From: Frankia sp. AiPa1
Lineage (GTDB): Bacteria > Actinomycetota > Actinomycetes > Frankiales > Frankiaceae
Length of the DNA: 64,000 bases
Direction of reading: 5' to 3'
NCBI RefSeq assembly: GCF_023243075.1
Contig: NZ_JALKFZ020000176.1
Location: forward strand, 1-64,000
Notes under the pieces: model-generated
Databases searched by the model: none
The model's input: only the letters and a program-made list of their open reading frames with translations
Told to the model about the DNA's origin: nothing
Made by a program: the position numbers and the translations under genes
Shown: positions 35,111 through 44,078 of the stretch, in pieces
Layout: every line of letters begins with the position of its first letter
How positions within the stretch are numbered: the first letter of the stretch is position 1

Positions 35111-35923
35111 GTGACCGCGCTCCGACCGCCGACTGGCACTGTTCGCCAGGTGACCCCGTTGGCCGCCGTCCTGCTCGCCCCGAACCCAGGCCCGATGACA
35201 CTGGAGGGGACCAACACCTGGCTGCTGCGGGCGCCGGGCAGCGAGGGCTGTGTCGTGGTCGATCCGGGGCCGGATGACCCCGGTCATCTGGCCGCGGTCG
35301 CCGCCACCGGGCCGGTCGAGCTCATCCTGCTCACCCACGGTCACGCCGATCACAGCGCCGGCGCGGCCACGTTGCACCGCCTGACCGGCGCGCCGGTGCG
35401 GGCGCTCGACCCGGCGCACCGTCTCGGCGACGAAGGGCTCGCTGCCGGGGACGTCGTCGCCCGGCCCGGCCTCGAGCTGTGCGTCCTGCCCACCCCCGGC
35501 CACACCGCCGACTCCCTGTCGTTCCTGCTCACCGGCGACGCGGTGGAGGCCGGGGCGGCGGTGCTCACCGGAGACACGATCCTCGGGCACGGCAGCACGG
35601 TGGTGGCCCATCCGGACGGTCGGCTCGACGACTATCTCGCCAGCCTGCGGCTGCTGCGGGACCTGGGCGCGATGACGGTGCTGCCGGGGCACGGCCCGGA
35701 GCTACCTGCCGCCGGCGCCGCCGCGCGGCGGTACCTGGCCCACCGGGAGGCACGGCTCGCACAGGTGCGCGAGGCACTCGTCGAGGCGGGCGTCGGACCA
35801 GGGCAGGCGGACCCCGCTGCCGTGGTCCGACGGGTCTACGCGGACACGGATCGGGCGCTGTGGCCCGCAGCCGAGCTATCGGTGCGGGCGCAGCTCGACT
35901 ATCTCCTGGAGCTCGATCCCTGA
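35111..35923 (+). CDS. Metallo-beta-lactamase-fold hydrolase
   Basis: 270-aa MBL-fold protein. The zinc motif THGHADH is at residues 75-81. Further ligands lie in TPGHTADS, TGDTILGHG and PGHGPE. A C-terminal winged-helix-like tail with YLAHREARLAQVREAL follows, as in LACTB2/Rv3677-type proteins. GTG 35111 overlaps an upstream 36-codon ORF stop. Some LACTB2 relatives are endoribonucleases, so a nuclease or thioesterase activity are both possible. Confidence 0.9.
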   Translation: MTALRPPTGTVRQVTPLAAVLLAPNPGPMTLEGTNTWLLRAPGSEGCVVVDPGPDDPGHLAAVAATGPVELILLTHGHADHSAGAATLHRLTGAPVRALDPAHRLGDEGLAAGDVVARPGLELCVLPTPGHTADSLSFLLTGDAVEAGAAVLTGDTILGHGSTVVAHPDGRLDDYLASLRLLRDLGAMTVLPGHGPELPAAGAAARRYLAHREARLAQVREALVEAGVGPGQADPAAVVRRVYADTDRALWPAAELSVRAQLDYLLELDP

Positions 35924-36488
35924 AAACTCGATCTCCGGGGCATCGATCTCCGGGACGTGGGCCCGCGGGCACGCGACGACCGCCGGGAACCTCCGGCCGG
36001 CCATCGCGACGCCCCCCTGAACGGGCCAGGCAGGGCGCACCGCCCCGCGCGGTGGGCTGTGGAACCCTACCCGCCGCCCACGCGGCTCGGTCCGGATCCG
36101 GGCCGTGCGGACCGACGTGCCGCGATCCGTCCTGGCCCCGCCGGGGCCGGGCCCTCGATGGGCGGCCCGATCGCCTCCCCCCGCCGGCCTGGGCGGGCGT
36201 GCCCGAGGTCGAACGGACCCGTCCCCACCTGCCCGGACATATCCTGCCGCAGTCGGTCATCCGATCGCTTGGGGGCGGGGAAACGAGACCCAGGCCACTA
36301 AACTCGGCGCTGGAGGCAACCGCTCGTGCGCAGGATGACGACTTCACTCGACCGGCCCGAGGCCGAGCTGCCGGTCCGCGGCGGGCACTGCCCGCCCCGC
36401 CCGGATGCCCGGCCCCGGCGAGGTCCCACACCTCGGGAGGCCCGACGATGAGGGTGCCCGCGCAGTCCCGTCCTACCGGGCCGTCATC
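35924..36488. other. Gap before the cyclase gene
   Basis: About 560 bp. Two copies of ATCTCCGGG in GGGCATCGATCTCCGGG follow the MBL stop. No gene or hairpin that I can support; the cyclase promoter is presumably in the AT-richer stretch near 36270-36310. The cyclase frame is open from 36405. Confidence 0.5.
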
Positions 36489-39400
36489 ATGGTGATCCCC
36501 ACCCTGGTCACCGGGCCGCTGCAGTGCCCGCGCTGTCACTCTCCGGCCGTCCCGGGCGGCCGGTTCTGCTACAACTGCGGCCTCGAGTTCGGCTCGATCG
36601 ACGCGGCGGCGTCCGATGTCCCGGAGCGGCGCGTGGTGACCGTGCTGTTCGGCGACCTGTCCGACTTCACCGGCTGGGCCGAGAACCGCGATCCCGAGCG
36701 GGTCGGCGAGATGACCGACCGTGTCCTCGCCGCGCTCGCCCACGAGATCGACGAGGTCGGCGGCCGGGTCGACAACCTGACCGGCGACGGCATCATGGCC
36801 GTCTTCGGCGCTCCCACCGCCCACGAGGACGATCCGGAACGGGCCGTGCGGGCCGCGGCCGCGATGCAGGAGACCGTGCGCCGTCTGGTCGAGGAGACCG
36901 CGGGCGACAGTGCCGAAGGTCGCCTCGGCCTGCGGGTCGGCATCAACACCGGCGAGGTGCTCGCCGGTGTGCAGGCGGCGCTGTCCTACACGGTCATCGG
37001 GGACACGGTGAACACCGCGGCACGGCTGTCGGCCGCCGCCTCCGTGGGCACGGTGTACGCCGGGCGGGAGACGGCGCTCGCGACCCGCACGGTGGCGAGC
37101 TGGCGGGAGCTGCCGGACCTCGCGCTCAAGGGCAAGCGAGAGCCTGTGCCCGCCTACGAGCTGATCAGCCTGCGCCCGTCCAACGTCGAGCGGCCAGGTC
37201 TGGCTGACGACGCGCCGTTCCTCGGCCGCGACGCCGAACTCCGCGATCTGCAGGCGCTGTTCGACGATGTCGTGACCCGCCGGGCGCCGCAGGCGGCGCT
37301 GCTCGTCGGCGAGGCCGGCATCGGCAAGACTCGGCTGGCCAGCGAGCTCGCCGACCGGGCGGCCGGGGCCCCTGGCGCGGTGGTGCTGTGGGGACGCACG
37401 GTCCGTCACGGCGATGGGCGGGGGCTCGCTCCGCTGGTCGACGTCGTGCGCAACGCCTGCCGGATCACCGACGGTGATTCGCTGGACCGCGTGGCCGACC
37501 GGGTGCGGTCGACGGTGGCCGGGCTCGCCCACCCGCTGACCGGCATCCAACTGCCCCCCGGCATCGCCGACCGGCTGTTGCTGCTGCTCGGCGTACCGCT
37601 GGACCGGCGCTCGACCGGTGCGCCCGCGGCGACACCGGGTGATCCGGCGGCCCGTGCGTCGCGCATCGAGGAGGCCGAGAACCGCGCGGTGGAGGCGACT
37701 GTCGAGGCGGTCGCACTGTTTCTGAGCGCCCTTGCCCGCTGCGGTCCCATCCTGGTCGTCATCGACGACCTGGAGTGGGCGACCAGCCAGCTCTCCGACG
37801 CGATCAGCCGGCTCGCCTCCCGGCTGTCCGGCCCGGTGCTGCTCGTCCTGGTCGACCGGGCCGGCCCGCGGCTGGCCACGCTGCCGAACGTGCATCGGAT
37901 CGACCTCGCGCCGCTGGGCGCCGAGGCGTCCGGGCAGCTGCTTACGAACCACCTGGGCGGACGCACCCTGGAACCGAAGACCCGCGACGATCTGCTCGCC
38001 CGGGTACACGGCAACCCGTTCTTCCTGGTCGAGCTGCTCAACCTGCTCATCGACCGGCGCCTGCTGCACCCGGCGGGCGAGCCGCCGGACGGCGCGCACG
38101 CCGAACTGGTGCTCGACGGCGCCCTCGCGGACTCCCCACTTCCCGCCGGCGTGCAGTCGGTGCTCGCCGCCCGGATCGACGACCTCGACCCGATCGCCAA
38201 GGCGGTGCTGCGGGCGGCGGCGGTGCTCGGGCGCAGGTTCCCCGCCGAGGCGCTGCCGATGGTCGACGAGCGGCCCGCGGACGAGGTGACCCGGGCGCTG
38301 GAGGGACTGACCGAGCGGCAGCTCGTCCGCCCGCCCCGGGCGCACGAGGCCCGCTGGCGCTTCGTGCATCCGATGGCCCGTGACGTCGCCTACGCCGGAC
38401 TGCCCAAGGTCGAGCGTGCTCGCCGGCACGCGACCGCGGCCCGTTGGGGCGTCACCGCGATGATCGGCACCTCCCGGTCCGTCTCGACATTCGTGGCCAG
38501 TCACGCGCTGCGCGCGTTTGACCTCGCCGCGTCCATGAGCCTGCCGCCGAACGACCCGGCCTGGGCGGCCCGGATGTCCGGATTCCACGCCCACGTCCGG
38601 CTGGCCCGGGCGGCACTGGCCCGCGATGACCACCGCGCCGCCGCCGAGCTGCTCGCCAACGCCCGCCGGCTGGGCCGTGACCTGGTCGACCGGCGCGAGG
38701 ACAACGTGGTGCGCGTGCTGCACGCCGAGGCGCTCGTCGCGCTGCGTCACCTGGATGAGGCCGAGCGGACGTTGCGCCCGGCGCTGCGGGCGGACGCCCC
38801 GGCCCGCCGGGCCGCCGCCTTCTCGGTGCTCGGCGAGCTCCGCCAGAAGCAGGGGCGGGCCGAGGAAGCCGCCCAGTGCCTGCTCACCGCACTCGAGTCG
38901 GCCCATGAGGCCGGTGACGAGCGGGCCATCGCGGCCGTCCTGCGCCGCCTGGGCATGCTCGAATACAACGCCGGGCGGATCGGCGCCGCCGAGGAGCGCT
39001 ACCGCGAGGCACTCGCGATCGCCCAGCGGGTCGACGACCCCCGCGGCGTGGGCTGGGCCTTACAGCATCTCGCCTGGAGCGCCACCACCCGCGGCGACTA
39101 CCCGCGGGCCGAGCGGACGCTGCGAGAGGCCTCCGCGGTCTTCGAGCGGCTCGAGGACACCGGCGGGCTCGGCTGGTGCCGGGGAACCGAGGCGCTTGTG
39201 CTGCTGCTGTCCGGCCAACTCACCCGGGCGCGCAAGCTCACCCGCGAGCTCATCGAGCTCGCCGGGTCCGTCGGCGAGCAGTGGGGGATGGCGGTATGCC
39301 TGACCATCGACGGGATCGCCGCCGCCGAGCTCGGTGACATCGCCGTCGCCGAGTCCGATGCGCAGCGGGCCGCGGACCTGTTCGCGTCGTCCGGGGACAC

Positions 39401-40187
39401 CTGGGGCTCGATGCTGGTCCTCGTCGCCCGCGGGCTCGCCGCCCGCGGCGCCGGCGAGCCGGGGCGCGGGGTGCACCATCTCGAGCAGGCCTGCACCCAG
39501 GCCACCGAACGCGGACATGTCGTCGTCGGCGCACTCGCGCGGGTGCTGCTTGGGCTCACGCTGCTCGACGCCGGTGAGATCGACCAGGCCGCCGAGGCCG
39601 CCGAGGCCGCCCTGCGCGACCTGGAACATCTCGACCTGCGCCCGCATGCCCAGCTCGGGGCGAAAGTGCTGGTGGCACAGATCGCGCGAGCCCGTGGGCG
39701 GCTCGACGCCGCCCACGATCTGCTCCGCGAGGCGCTGGCGGCAAGCGAGCCGGCAACGCTGCTGTTCCCCCGCCGGCAGGCCTACGCCCATCTCGCCGGA
39801 ATCCTGCTGGACGCGGGGCAACCCGCGCAGGCCCTGGACGTCGCGCACCGCGCGGTCGCGGTGGACGCCGAGGATGTCCGCGCCCAGGTGCTCGGCTACC
39901 GCGCGCTGGGCACGGCGCTGGTGGCGAACGGCGATCTCGAGGGCGGTCGGGCCGCCTACCTGCGCGCGCTCGCCGCGGCAACCGCGACCGGCGCTGTCAG
40001 CGAGGCACCGCAGACCCGCCGGCTGCTGGCCAGCCTGCCCCCCGGCGGCGGCCAGCCGGGCCCGCCGCCGCCTTCCGGTCCCACGGACGGAGGCGGCACG
40101 GACAACGGCCCTGGCAGCGCACCAGCCTCGCCCGAGCGCGCTGCCGGCGACGCCCTCGCCGACGCCGCCGGCTGGCCCCGAGCCTGA
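36489..40187 (+). CDS. Class III nucleotidyl cyclase-ATPase-TPR protein
   Basis: 1232-aa multidomain signalling protein. A zinc ribbon (C13, C16, C27, C30) leads into a class III cyclase domain (about 47-215) with metal Asp residues in FGDLSDFT and LTGDGIMAVFG, and the Asn/Arg of VNTAAR. The substrate-specifying Lys and Asp of adenylyl cyclases appear as Asn (VDNLTGD) and Thr (SYTVIGD). An STAND/AAA-like ATPase follows (GEAGIGKTR, VVIDDLEWA), then about 600 residues of helical TPR-like repeats. It may make a cyclic nucleotide or be a pseudo-cyclase. It converges on crp, the likely cAMP receptor. ATG 36405 is an alternative start. Confidence 0.88.
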   Translation: MVIPTLVTGPLQCPRCHSPAVPGGRFCYNCGLEFGSIDAAASDVPERRVVTVLFGDLSDFTGWAENRDPERVGEMTDRVLAALAHEIDEVGGRVDNLTGDGIMAVFGAPTAHEDDPERAVRAAAAMQETVRRLVEETAGDSAEGRLGLRVGINTGEVLAGVQAALSYTVIGDTVNTAARLSAAASVGTVYAGRETALATRTVASWRELPDLALKGKREPVPAYELISLRPSNVERPGLADDAPFLGRDAELRDLQALFDDVVTRRAPQAALLVGEAGIGKTRLASELADRAAGAPGAVVLWGRTVRHGDGRGLAPLVDVVRNACRITDGDSLDRVADRVRSTVAGLAHPLTGIQLPPGIADRLLLLLGVPLDRRSTGAPAATPGDPAARASRIEEAENRAVEATVEAVALFLSALARCGPILVVIDDLEWATSQLSDAISRLASRLSGPVLLVLVDRAGPRLATLPNVHRIDLAPLGAEASGQLLTNHLGGRTLEPKTRDDLLARVHGNPFFLVELLNLLIDRRLLHPAGEPPDGAHAELVLDGALADSPLPAGVQSVLAARIDDLDPIAKAVLRAAAVLGRRFPAEALPMVDERPADEVTRALEGLTERQLVRPPRAHEARWRFVHPMARDVAYAGLPKVERARRHATAARWGVTAMIGTSRSVSTFVASHALRAFDLAASMSLPPNDPAWAARMSGFHAHVRLARAALARDDHRAAAELLANARRLGRDLVDRREDNVVRVLHAEALVALRHLDEAERTLRPALRADAPARRAAAFSVLGELRQKQGRAEEAAQCLLTALESAHEAGDERAIAAVLRRLGMLEYNAGRIGAAEERYREALAIAQRVDDPRGVGWALQHLAWSATTRGDYPRAERTLREASAVFERLEDTGGLGWCRGTEALVLLLSGQLTRARKLTRELIELAGSVGEQWGMAVCLTIDGIAAAELGDIAVAESDAQRAADLFASSGDTWGSMLVLVARGLAARGAGEPGRGVHHLEQACTQATERGHVVVGALARVLLGLTLLDAGEIDQAAEAAEAALRDLEHLDLRPHAQLGAKVLVAQIARARGRLDAAHDLLREALAASEPATLLFPRRQAYAHLAGILLDAGQPAQALDVAHRAVAVDAEDVRAQVLGYRALGTALVANGDLEGGRAAYLRALAAATATGAVSEAPQTRRLLASLPPGGGQPGPPPPSGPTDGGGTDNGPGSAPASPERAAGDALADAAGWPRA

Positions 40188-40235
40188 CCAGGGACCAGTT
40201 CTCCCGGGCGAGACCGGCTCCGACCGAGGCGAAGG

Positions 40236-41000
40236 TCAGCGGGCGCGGCGGGACAACCGTTCGCGGTCCAGCAGGACCACGGCGCGCGAGTCCAGGCGAA
40301 GCCAGCCGCGCGTCGCGAAATCGGCGAGGGCCTTGTTCACCGTCTCTCGGGACGCACCGACGAGCTGGGCAAGCTCCTCCTGCGTCAGCCCGTGCTCGAC
40401 CCGGACGCCGGCCGCCTCGTTGCCGGGCTGCGCCGGCTCTCCGAAGCGTTCGGCCAGGTCCAGCAGCGCCTTGGCCACCCGGCCAGGCACGTCGGTGAAC
40501 ACCATGTCCGCCACGCTGTCGTTGGTGCGGCGCAGCCGACGCGCCAACACCCGCAGCAGCATCGCGCCGGCCTCGGGCCGGGTACGCAGCCAGGGGCGCA
40601 GCGCGGTGTGCTCCAACGAGAGCAACGACGCATCGGTGACAGCCGTAGCGGTGGCGGTGCGTGGGCCGGGGTCGAACAAGGAAAGCTCGCCAAACAGGTC
40701 ACCTGGACCCATAACAGACAGCAGGTTCTCCCTACCGTCGGCAGACTGGCGCCCTATCTTCACCTTTCCGGACAGGACGACGAAAACCCGGTCACCCACG
40801 TCTCCTTCACGGAACAGCACGTCGCCTCGGGTGACGTCCTGCCGATCAAGATGGTCTGACAGAGCCAGTCGATCCTGCTCGGACAGCCCCACGAACAGCG
40901 GTACGCGGGCAAGCAGATCCTCCACGGATCTGAGCATGCCAGGACTGGCGGTGGAGGGCACGGGCAGGGACCCCCAGGGTCTAAATTGCTCGGTCGCCAT
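40236..41000 (-). CDS. crp: Crp-family cAMP-responsive regulator
   Basis: 254-aa CRP/FNR regulator, close in layout to M. tuberculosis Crp (Rv3676). The cyclic-nucleotide domain carries the phosphate-binding cassette GELSLFDPGPRTATA. The dimer helix RVLARRLRRTNDSVADMVFTDVPGRVAK is followed by an HTH (LTQEELAQLVGASRETVNKALADF). Compared with Rv3676 (starts near MDEILAR), this reading has about 20 extra residues; M at 40937 aligns best with that start, whereas 41000 and 41006 are earlier ATGs with no strong ribosome binding site. It converges on the large cyclase gene. Confidence 0.95.
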   Translation of the reverse strand: MATEQFRPWGSLPVPSTASPGMLRSVEDLLARVPLFVGLSEQDRLALSDHLDRQDVTRGDVLFREGDVGDRVFVVLSGKVKIGRQSADGRENLLSVMGPGDLFGELSLFDPGPRTATATAVTDASLLSLEHTALRPWLRTRPEAGAMLLRVLARRLRRTNDSVADMVFTDVPGRVAKALLDLAERFGEPAQPGNEAAGVRVEHGLTQEELAQLVGASRETVNKALADFATRGWLRLDSRAVVLLDRERLSRRAR

Positions 41001-41006
41001 CAACAT

Positions 41007-41565
41007 ACTGCAACCACACGCGCACTGATGGCGAGAATCTGGGCCTGATCAGGCACTGTTGGATGACACCTCCGGGGAGTTCGGTCGCCCGGGGGGACCG
41101 TCTCCCGTGGGCCCACGGGCCAGATCCGCTCGGAGGGGCCAGTGGCGGGCGGGCCCAACGTCCCGGTCGCGCCAGGGCCGATCGGCCCCCTACCGCCATC
41201 AGGCCACCCGGGAGGCGGCCCCAGGGCCGACCGTCCCGGCCCCGGCAGGCCAGCGCGAACGCCGTTGTCGCGGCCGTCCGGCCGGTCACCGACGCCCACG
41301 AGCTGCGAACAGCGCCGTGTGCCCGCGGACGGCCAGCCACGCGGGCTGGCACCTACGCAGATCTCACCGTCGTGCGGACCACACCCGGACAGGGACCCAC
41401 GGCGATGCCGGCGGCGTGTGATATGTGCCCGGGTGCCGCCCCGCGAAGGCGGCTGTCGGCGCCCGCCGCGCACGGCAGGCAGCACGGGGTGGCGGGCACC
41501 TCTCACACCGGACCACCCGGGCGCCCGTGCACCCGGGTGGTCCGGTGGTCCGGTGGTCCGGGCGG
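41007..41565. other. Region upstream of crp
   Basis: About 560 bp holding the crp promoter and, at 41507-41546, a strong terminator-like hairpin for the small gene to the right, followed by a triplicated TCCGGTGG. No other gene supported. Confidence 0.55.
41507..41546 (-). terminator. 15-bp perfect hairpin
   Basis: Inverted repeat ACCGGACCACCCGGG / CCCGGGTGGTCCGGT with a 10-base loop, 20 bp beyond the stop of the minus-strand small membrane protein gene. Probable terminator insulating it from crp. Confidence 0.8.
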
Positions 41566-41799
41566 TCAGATGGCGCGGTGTTTGCCGGGCGGCGGGCGGA
41601 GGCGCCGGCGATAGCGCTCGAGCGCTTCGGGCAGGCCTTGGTGCATCAGGGTGTCGACCTCCTCCGGCCGGGCGTTGTCGAGGAAGCCCTCGAGCCCCTT
41701 GCCGGTGTCGGCGGCGTTCAGCGGGCGTTCCACCCGCTCCATCGCCAGCAGGAGCGCGAGCAGCAGGACGGGAAAGCAGATCGCGGCAATGACAAACAT
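41566..41799 (-). CDS. Small single-pass membrane protein
   Basis: 77 aa. The N-terminus (FVIAAICFPVLLLALLLAME) is one transmembrane helix, then a charged cytoplasmic region (DNARPEEVDTLMHQGLPEALERYRRRLRPPPG). AGAGGGG precedes ATG 41799. Typical small bitopic actinobacterial protein between crp and nth. No known family recalled; the frame also opens further upstream, but that part overlaps nth and is not coding. Confidence 0.8.
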   Translation of the reverse strand: MFVIAAICFPVLLLALLLAMERVERPLNAADTGKGLEGFLDNARPEEVDTLMHQGLPEALERYRRRLRPPPGKHRAI

Positions 41800-42003
41800 G
41801 GCCCCTCTATGGTGGCCGACCCACGCCGCCCGATCGCCAACGGGGTGGACGTGTCGCGCGAATGCGGCCGTCCGGGTGACACGACACCGCCCCCCGGGAC
41901 AGGACGCCGCCTTGCCCGGACACGATGCGGTCCACGCGGCGGGATGCCCAGGCGCACGGCCGATCGGCGCTGGCAGGCCGGTCGGCCGGATACGCTGCCA
42001 GAC

Positions 42004-42738
42004 ATGCCCGCCATCGCCGACGTCGCCGCCGAGACGCCGCTGGCGCGCACGCGGCGGGCCCGGCGGATCATCCGACTGTTGGGCGAGATCCATCCGGATG
42101 CGCGGATCGCGCTGCATTTCCACAACGCGCTTGAGCTGCTGGTCGCCACCGTCCTGTCCGCCCAGTGCACGGACAAGAAGGTCAACGAGATCACGCCGGC
42201 GGTGTTCGCGCGCTACCGTCACGCGGCCGACTACGCCGGTGCCGACCGCGCCGAGCTCGAGGTCATGCTGCGCCCGACGGGCTTCTTCCGGGCCAAGGCG
42301 AACTCGCTGATCGGCATCGGCTCGGCGCTCACCGAACGCTTCGGTGGCGAGGTTCCGCACACGTTGGACGCCCTGGTCACCCTGCCCGGCGTGGGGCGCA
42401 AGACGGCCAACGTGGTGCTCGGGCACGCCTTCGACACCCCCGGCATCACCGTGGACACCCATGTCGGGCGCCTCTCCCGCCGCTTCGGCCTCACCGAGCA
42501 GACCGACCCGGTCCGGGTCGAGGCGGATCTCGCGGGCCTGATCGAACGCCGGGACTGGACGATCGCCTCCGATCGGATGATCTTCCATGGCCGGCGCTTC
42601 TGCCACGCCCGCCGACCGGCCTGTGGGGTCTGCGCGCTGGCGCGGCTATGCCCGTCGTACGGCGCCGGTCCGATCGAGACCGAGGTGGCCGCTCGGCTGG
42701 TGCGGGGCACCCAGGGCGACATCGAGGCGCTGCAGTGA
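42004..42738 (+). CDS. nth: Endonuclease III
   Basis: 244-aa bifunctional DNA glycosylase/AP lyase that removes oxidised pyrimidines. The HhH LPGVGRKTANVVLG contains the catalytic Lys, and TVDTHVGRLSRR the catalytic Asp. The 4Fe-4S loop is C-x6-C-x2-C-x5-C in CHARRPACGVCALARLC. The length is slightly above E. coli Nth (211 aa) because of an N-terminal extension. Position after crp matches Rv3674c. Confidence 0.96.
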   Translation: MPAIADVAAETPLARTRRARRIIRLLGEIHPDARIALHFHNALELLVATVLSAQCTDKKVNEITPAVFARYRHAADYAGADRAELEVMLRPTGFFRAKANSLIGIGSALTERFGGEVPHTLDALVTLPGVGRKTANVVLGHAFDTPGITVDTHVGRLSRRFGLTEQTDPVRVEADLAGLIERRDWTIASDRMIFHGRRFCHARRPACGVCALARLCPSYGAGPIETEVAARLVRGTQGDIEALQ

Positions 42739-42779
42739 TCGGCGCGCCGCTACGGATGGCCGGCATGACATCATGATCG

Positions 42780-43583
42780 ATGTACCCCGATGATCGGCAT
42801 GTCGCGATGATCGAGTCCGACATCCCCCTGCCTGGTTGGCCACCCGAATCCGATGATCTCCCAGGTTCCCCGCCGGCTCTGGGCGACCCGGGCTCGCCGA
42901 GCGGGCCGGACGTTCCCGACTGGCTGCGCACGCTCGCCGTCGCGGCGGACGAGGCGCTGCGGCGCAGCCCGCTCAGCTGGGGAGAGCCCGTGGCCGGGGC
43001 ACGCCCGGCGGCTGTGCTCGTCCTGTTCGGCCAAGGCCCGCAGGGCCCGGACGTGCTGCTGATCGAACGCTCCGCGGGCTTGCGCCGCCATGCCAGCCAG
43101 CCAGCCTTCCCGGGGGGCGCGGCGGACGACACCGACGCCAGCCGGGCCGAGACCGCCCTGCGCGAGGCCGCCGAGGAGGTCGGCGTCGACCCACGGGGCG
43201 TTCAGGTGCTCACCACGACGTCGCCGTACTACCTGTGGGCGAGCCACTATCTGGTCTCAGTGGTGATCGGCTGGTGGCACACGCCCTGCGAGGTGACACC
43301 GGTCGACCTCGCCGAAACGTCCTTCGTCGCCCGGGTGCCGCTGGCAGAGCTCACCGACCCGGCGAACCGGCTGCTGGTGCGCACCCCCACCGGACGCACG
43401 ACGCCGGCGTTCCGGGTGCGCGGACTGCTGGTCTGGGGGTTCACCGCGGGCATCCTCGACGTCCTGCTCGGACTCGGCGGCTGGGAACGCCCGTGGACGC
43501 CCGCCGAGACCGTGGACTTCCCCTTCCCACCGCGTAGCGCCGACGCACCGGGCGCGGTCCGACCCGAGAGAGACCCGTTGTGA
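42780..43583 (+). CDS. Nudix hydrolase, CoA pyrophosphatase-like
   Basis: 267-aa Nudix protein. The Nudix box is GGAADDTDASRAETALREAAEEVGV, with catalytic REAAEE intact and Asp in place of the usual Glu at the first position. The LLIERSAGLRRHASQPAFPGG segment corresponds to the UPF0035 motif of CoA diphosphatases but with ASQP for the usual GQ. Start among several nearby ATG codons in repeated ATGATCG is uncertain. Ortholog by position of Rv3672c. Stop overlaps the GTG/ATG of the cupredoxin gene. Confidence 0.88.
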   Translation: MYPDDRHVAMIESDIPLPGWPPESDDLPGSPPALGDPGSPSGPDVPDWLRTLAVAADEALRRSPLSWGEPVAGARPAAVLVLFGQGPQGPDVLLIERSAGLRRHASQPAFPGGAADDTDASRAETALREAAEEVGVDPRGVQVLTTTSPYYLWASHYLVSVVIGWWHTPCEVTPVDLAETSFVARVPLAELTDPANRLLVRTPTGRTTPAFRVRGLLVWGFTAGILDVLLGLGGWERPWTPAETVDFPFPPRSADAPGAVRPERDPL

Positions 43584-44059
43584 TGTCCTGTGCTGCTGTC
43601 CCCGCCCACGCGAGCCGACCAGCACGGCCGGCACGGCCGGCACAGGCGGCACAGGCGGCACGGTCGGCGGCGTCCAGCCTGCTGGCCCTGCTGGTCCTCG
43701 TGGCACTGGGCGTCACCGGCTGCGGCGGAAACGGTGGGTCGGCTCCGTCCGACGGCCCCACGCTGTCCGCTCGGCAGGCGGCCGGCGGCGTGCAGGTGTT
43801 CGCGGTGTCTGGCCTGCCGGCCATGAAGTTCTCCGCCAGCGAGCTGGTGGCCAGGCCGGGAACCATCCGGGTGGACTTCTCCGTCCCCGAGGGTTCGGCA
43901 CCGCACAACTTCGTCATCCCCAGCATCCCGACCGCGCACACCCCGATCGTGTCCGCCGGAAGCTCACAGAGCGTCACATTCACCGTCACCCGGCCAGGTG
44001 ACTATCAGATCGTCTGTACCATTCATGCAAACATGACGGCAACACTGAAGATCACCTGA
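43583..44059 (+). CDS. Cupredoxin-domain lipoprotein
   Basis: 158-aa secreted copper protein. The lipobox GVTGC is near residue 47, after a Pro/Ala-rich n-region encoded by CGGCCGGCA repeats. The mature domain has a plastocyanin-like fold with copper ligands His (APHNF), Cys, His and Met (VCTIHANM), so type 1 copper is expected. It is inserted between the Nudix and marP genes, where mycobacteria have none. Start could also be GTG 43580, coupled to the Nudix stop. Likely electron carrier or copper handler at the membrane. Confidence 0.88.
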   Translation: MSCAAVPAHASRPARPARPAQAAQAARSAASSLLALLVLVALGVTGCGGNGGSAPSDGPTLSARQAAGGVQVFAVSGLPAMKFSASELVARPGTIRVDFSVPEGSAPHNFVIPSIPTAHTPIVSAGSSQSVTFTVTRPGDYQIVCTIHANMTATLKIT

Positions 44060-44078
44060 GCCGGGCCGGGGGAGCCGC

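Noticed and set aside
35565..38906. 1113-codon minus-strand ORF
   Set aside because: Antisense frame across the MBL end and the cyclase; protein is Arg/Gly/His-rich with no domain, a usual shadow in GC-rich DNA.
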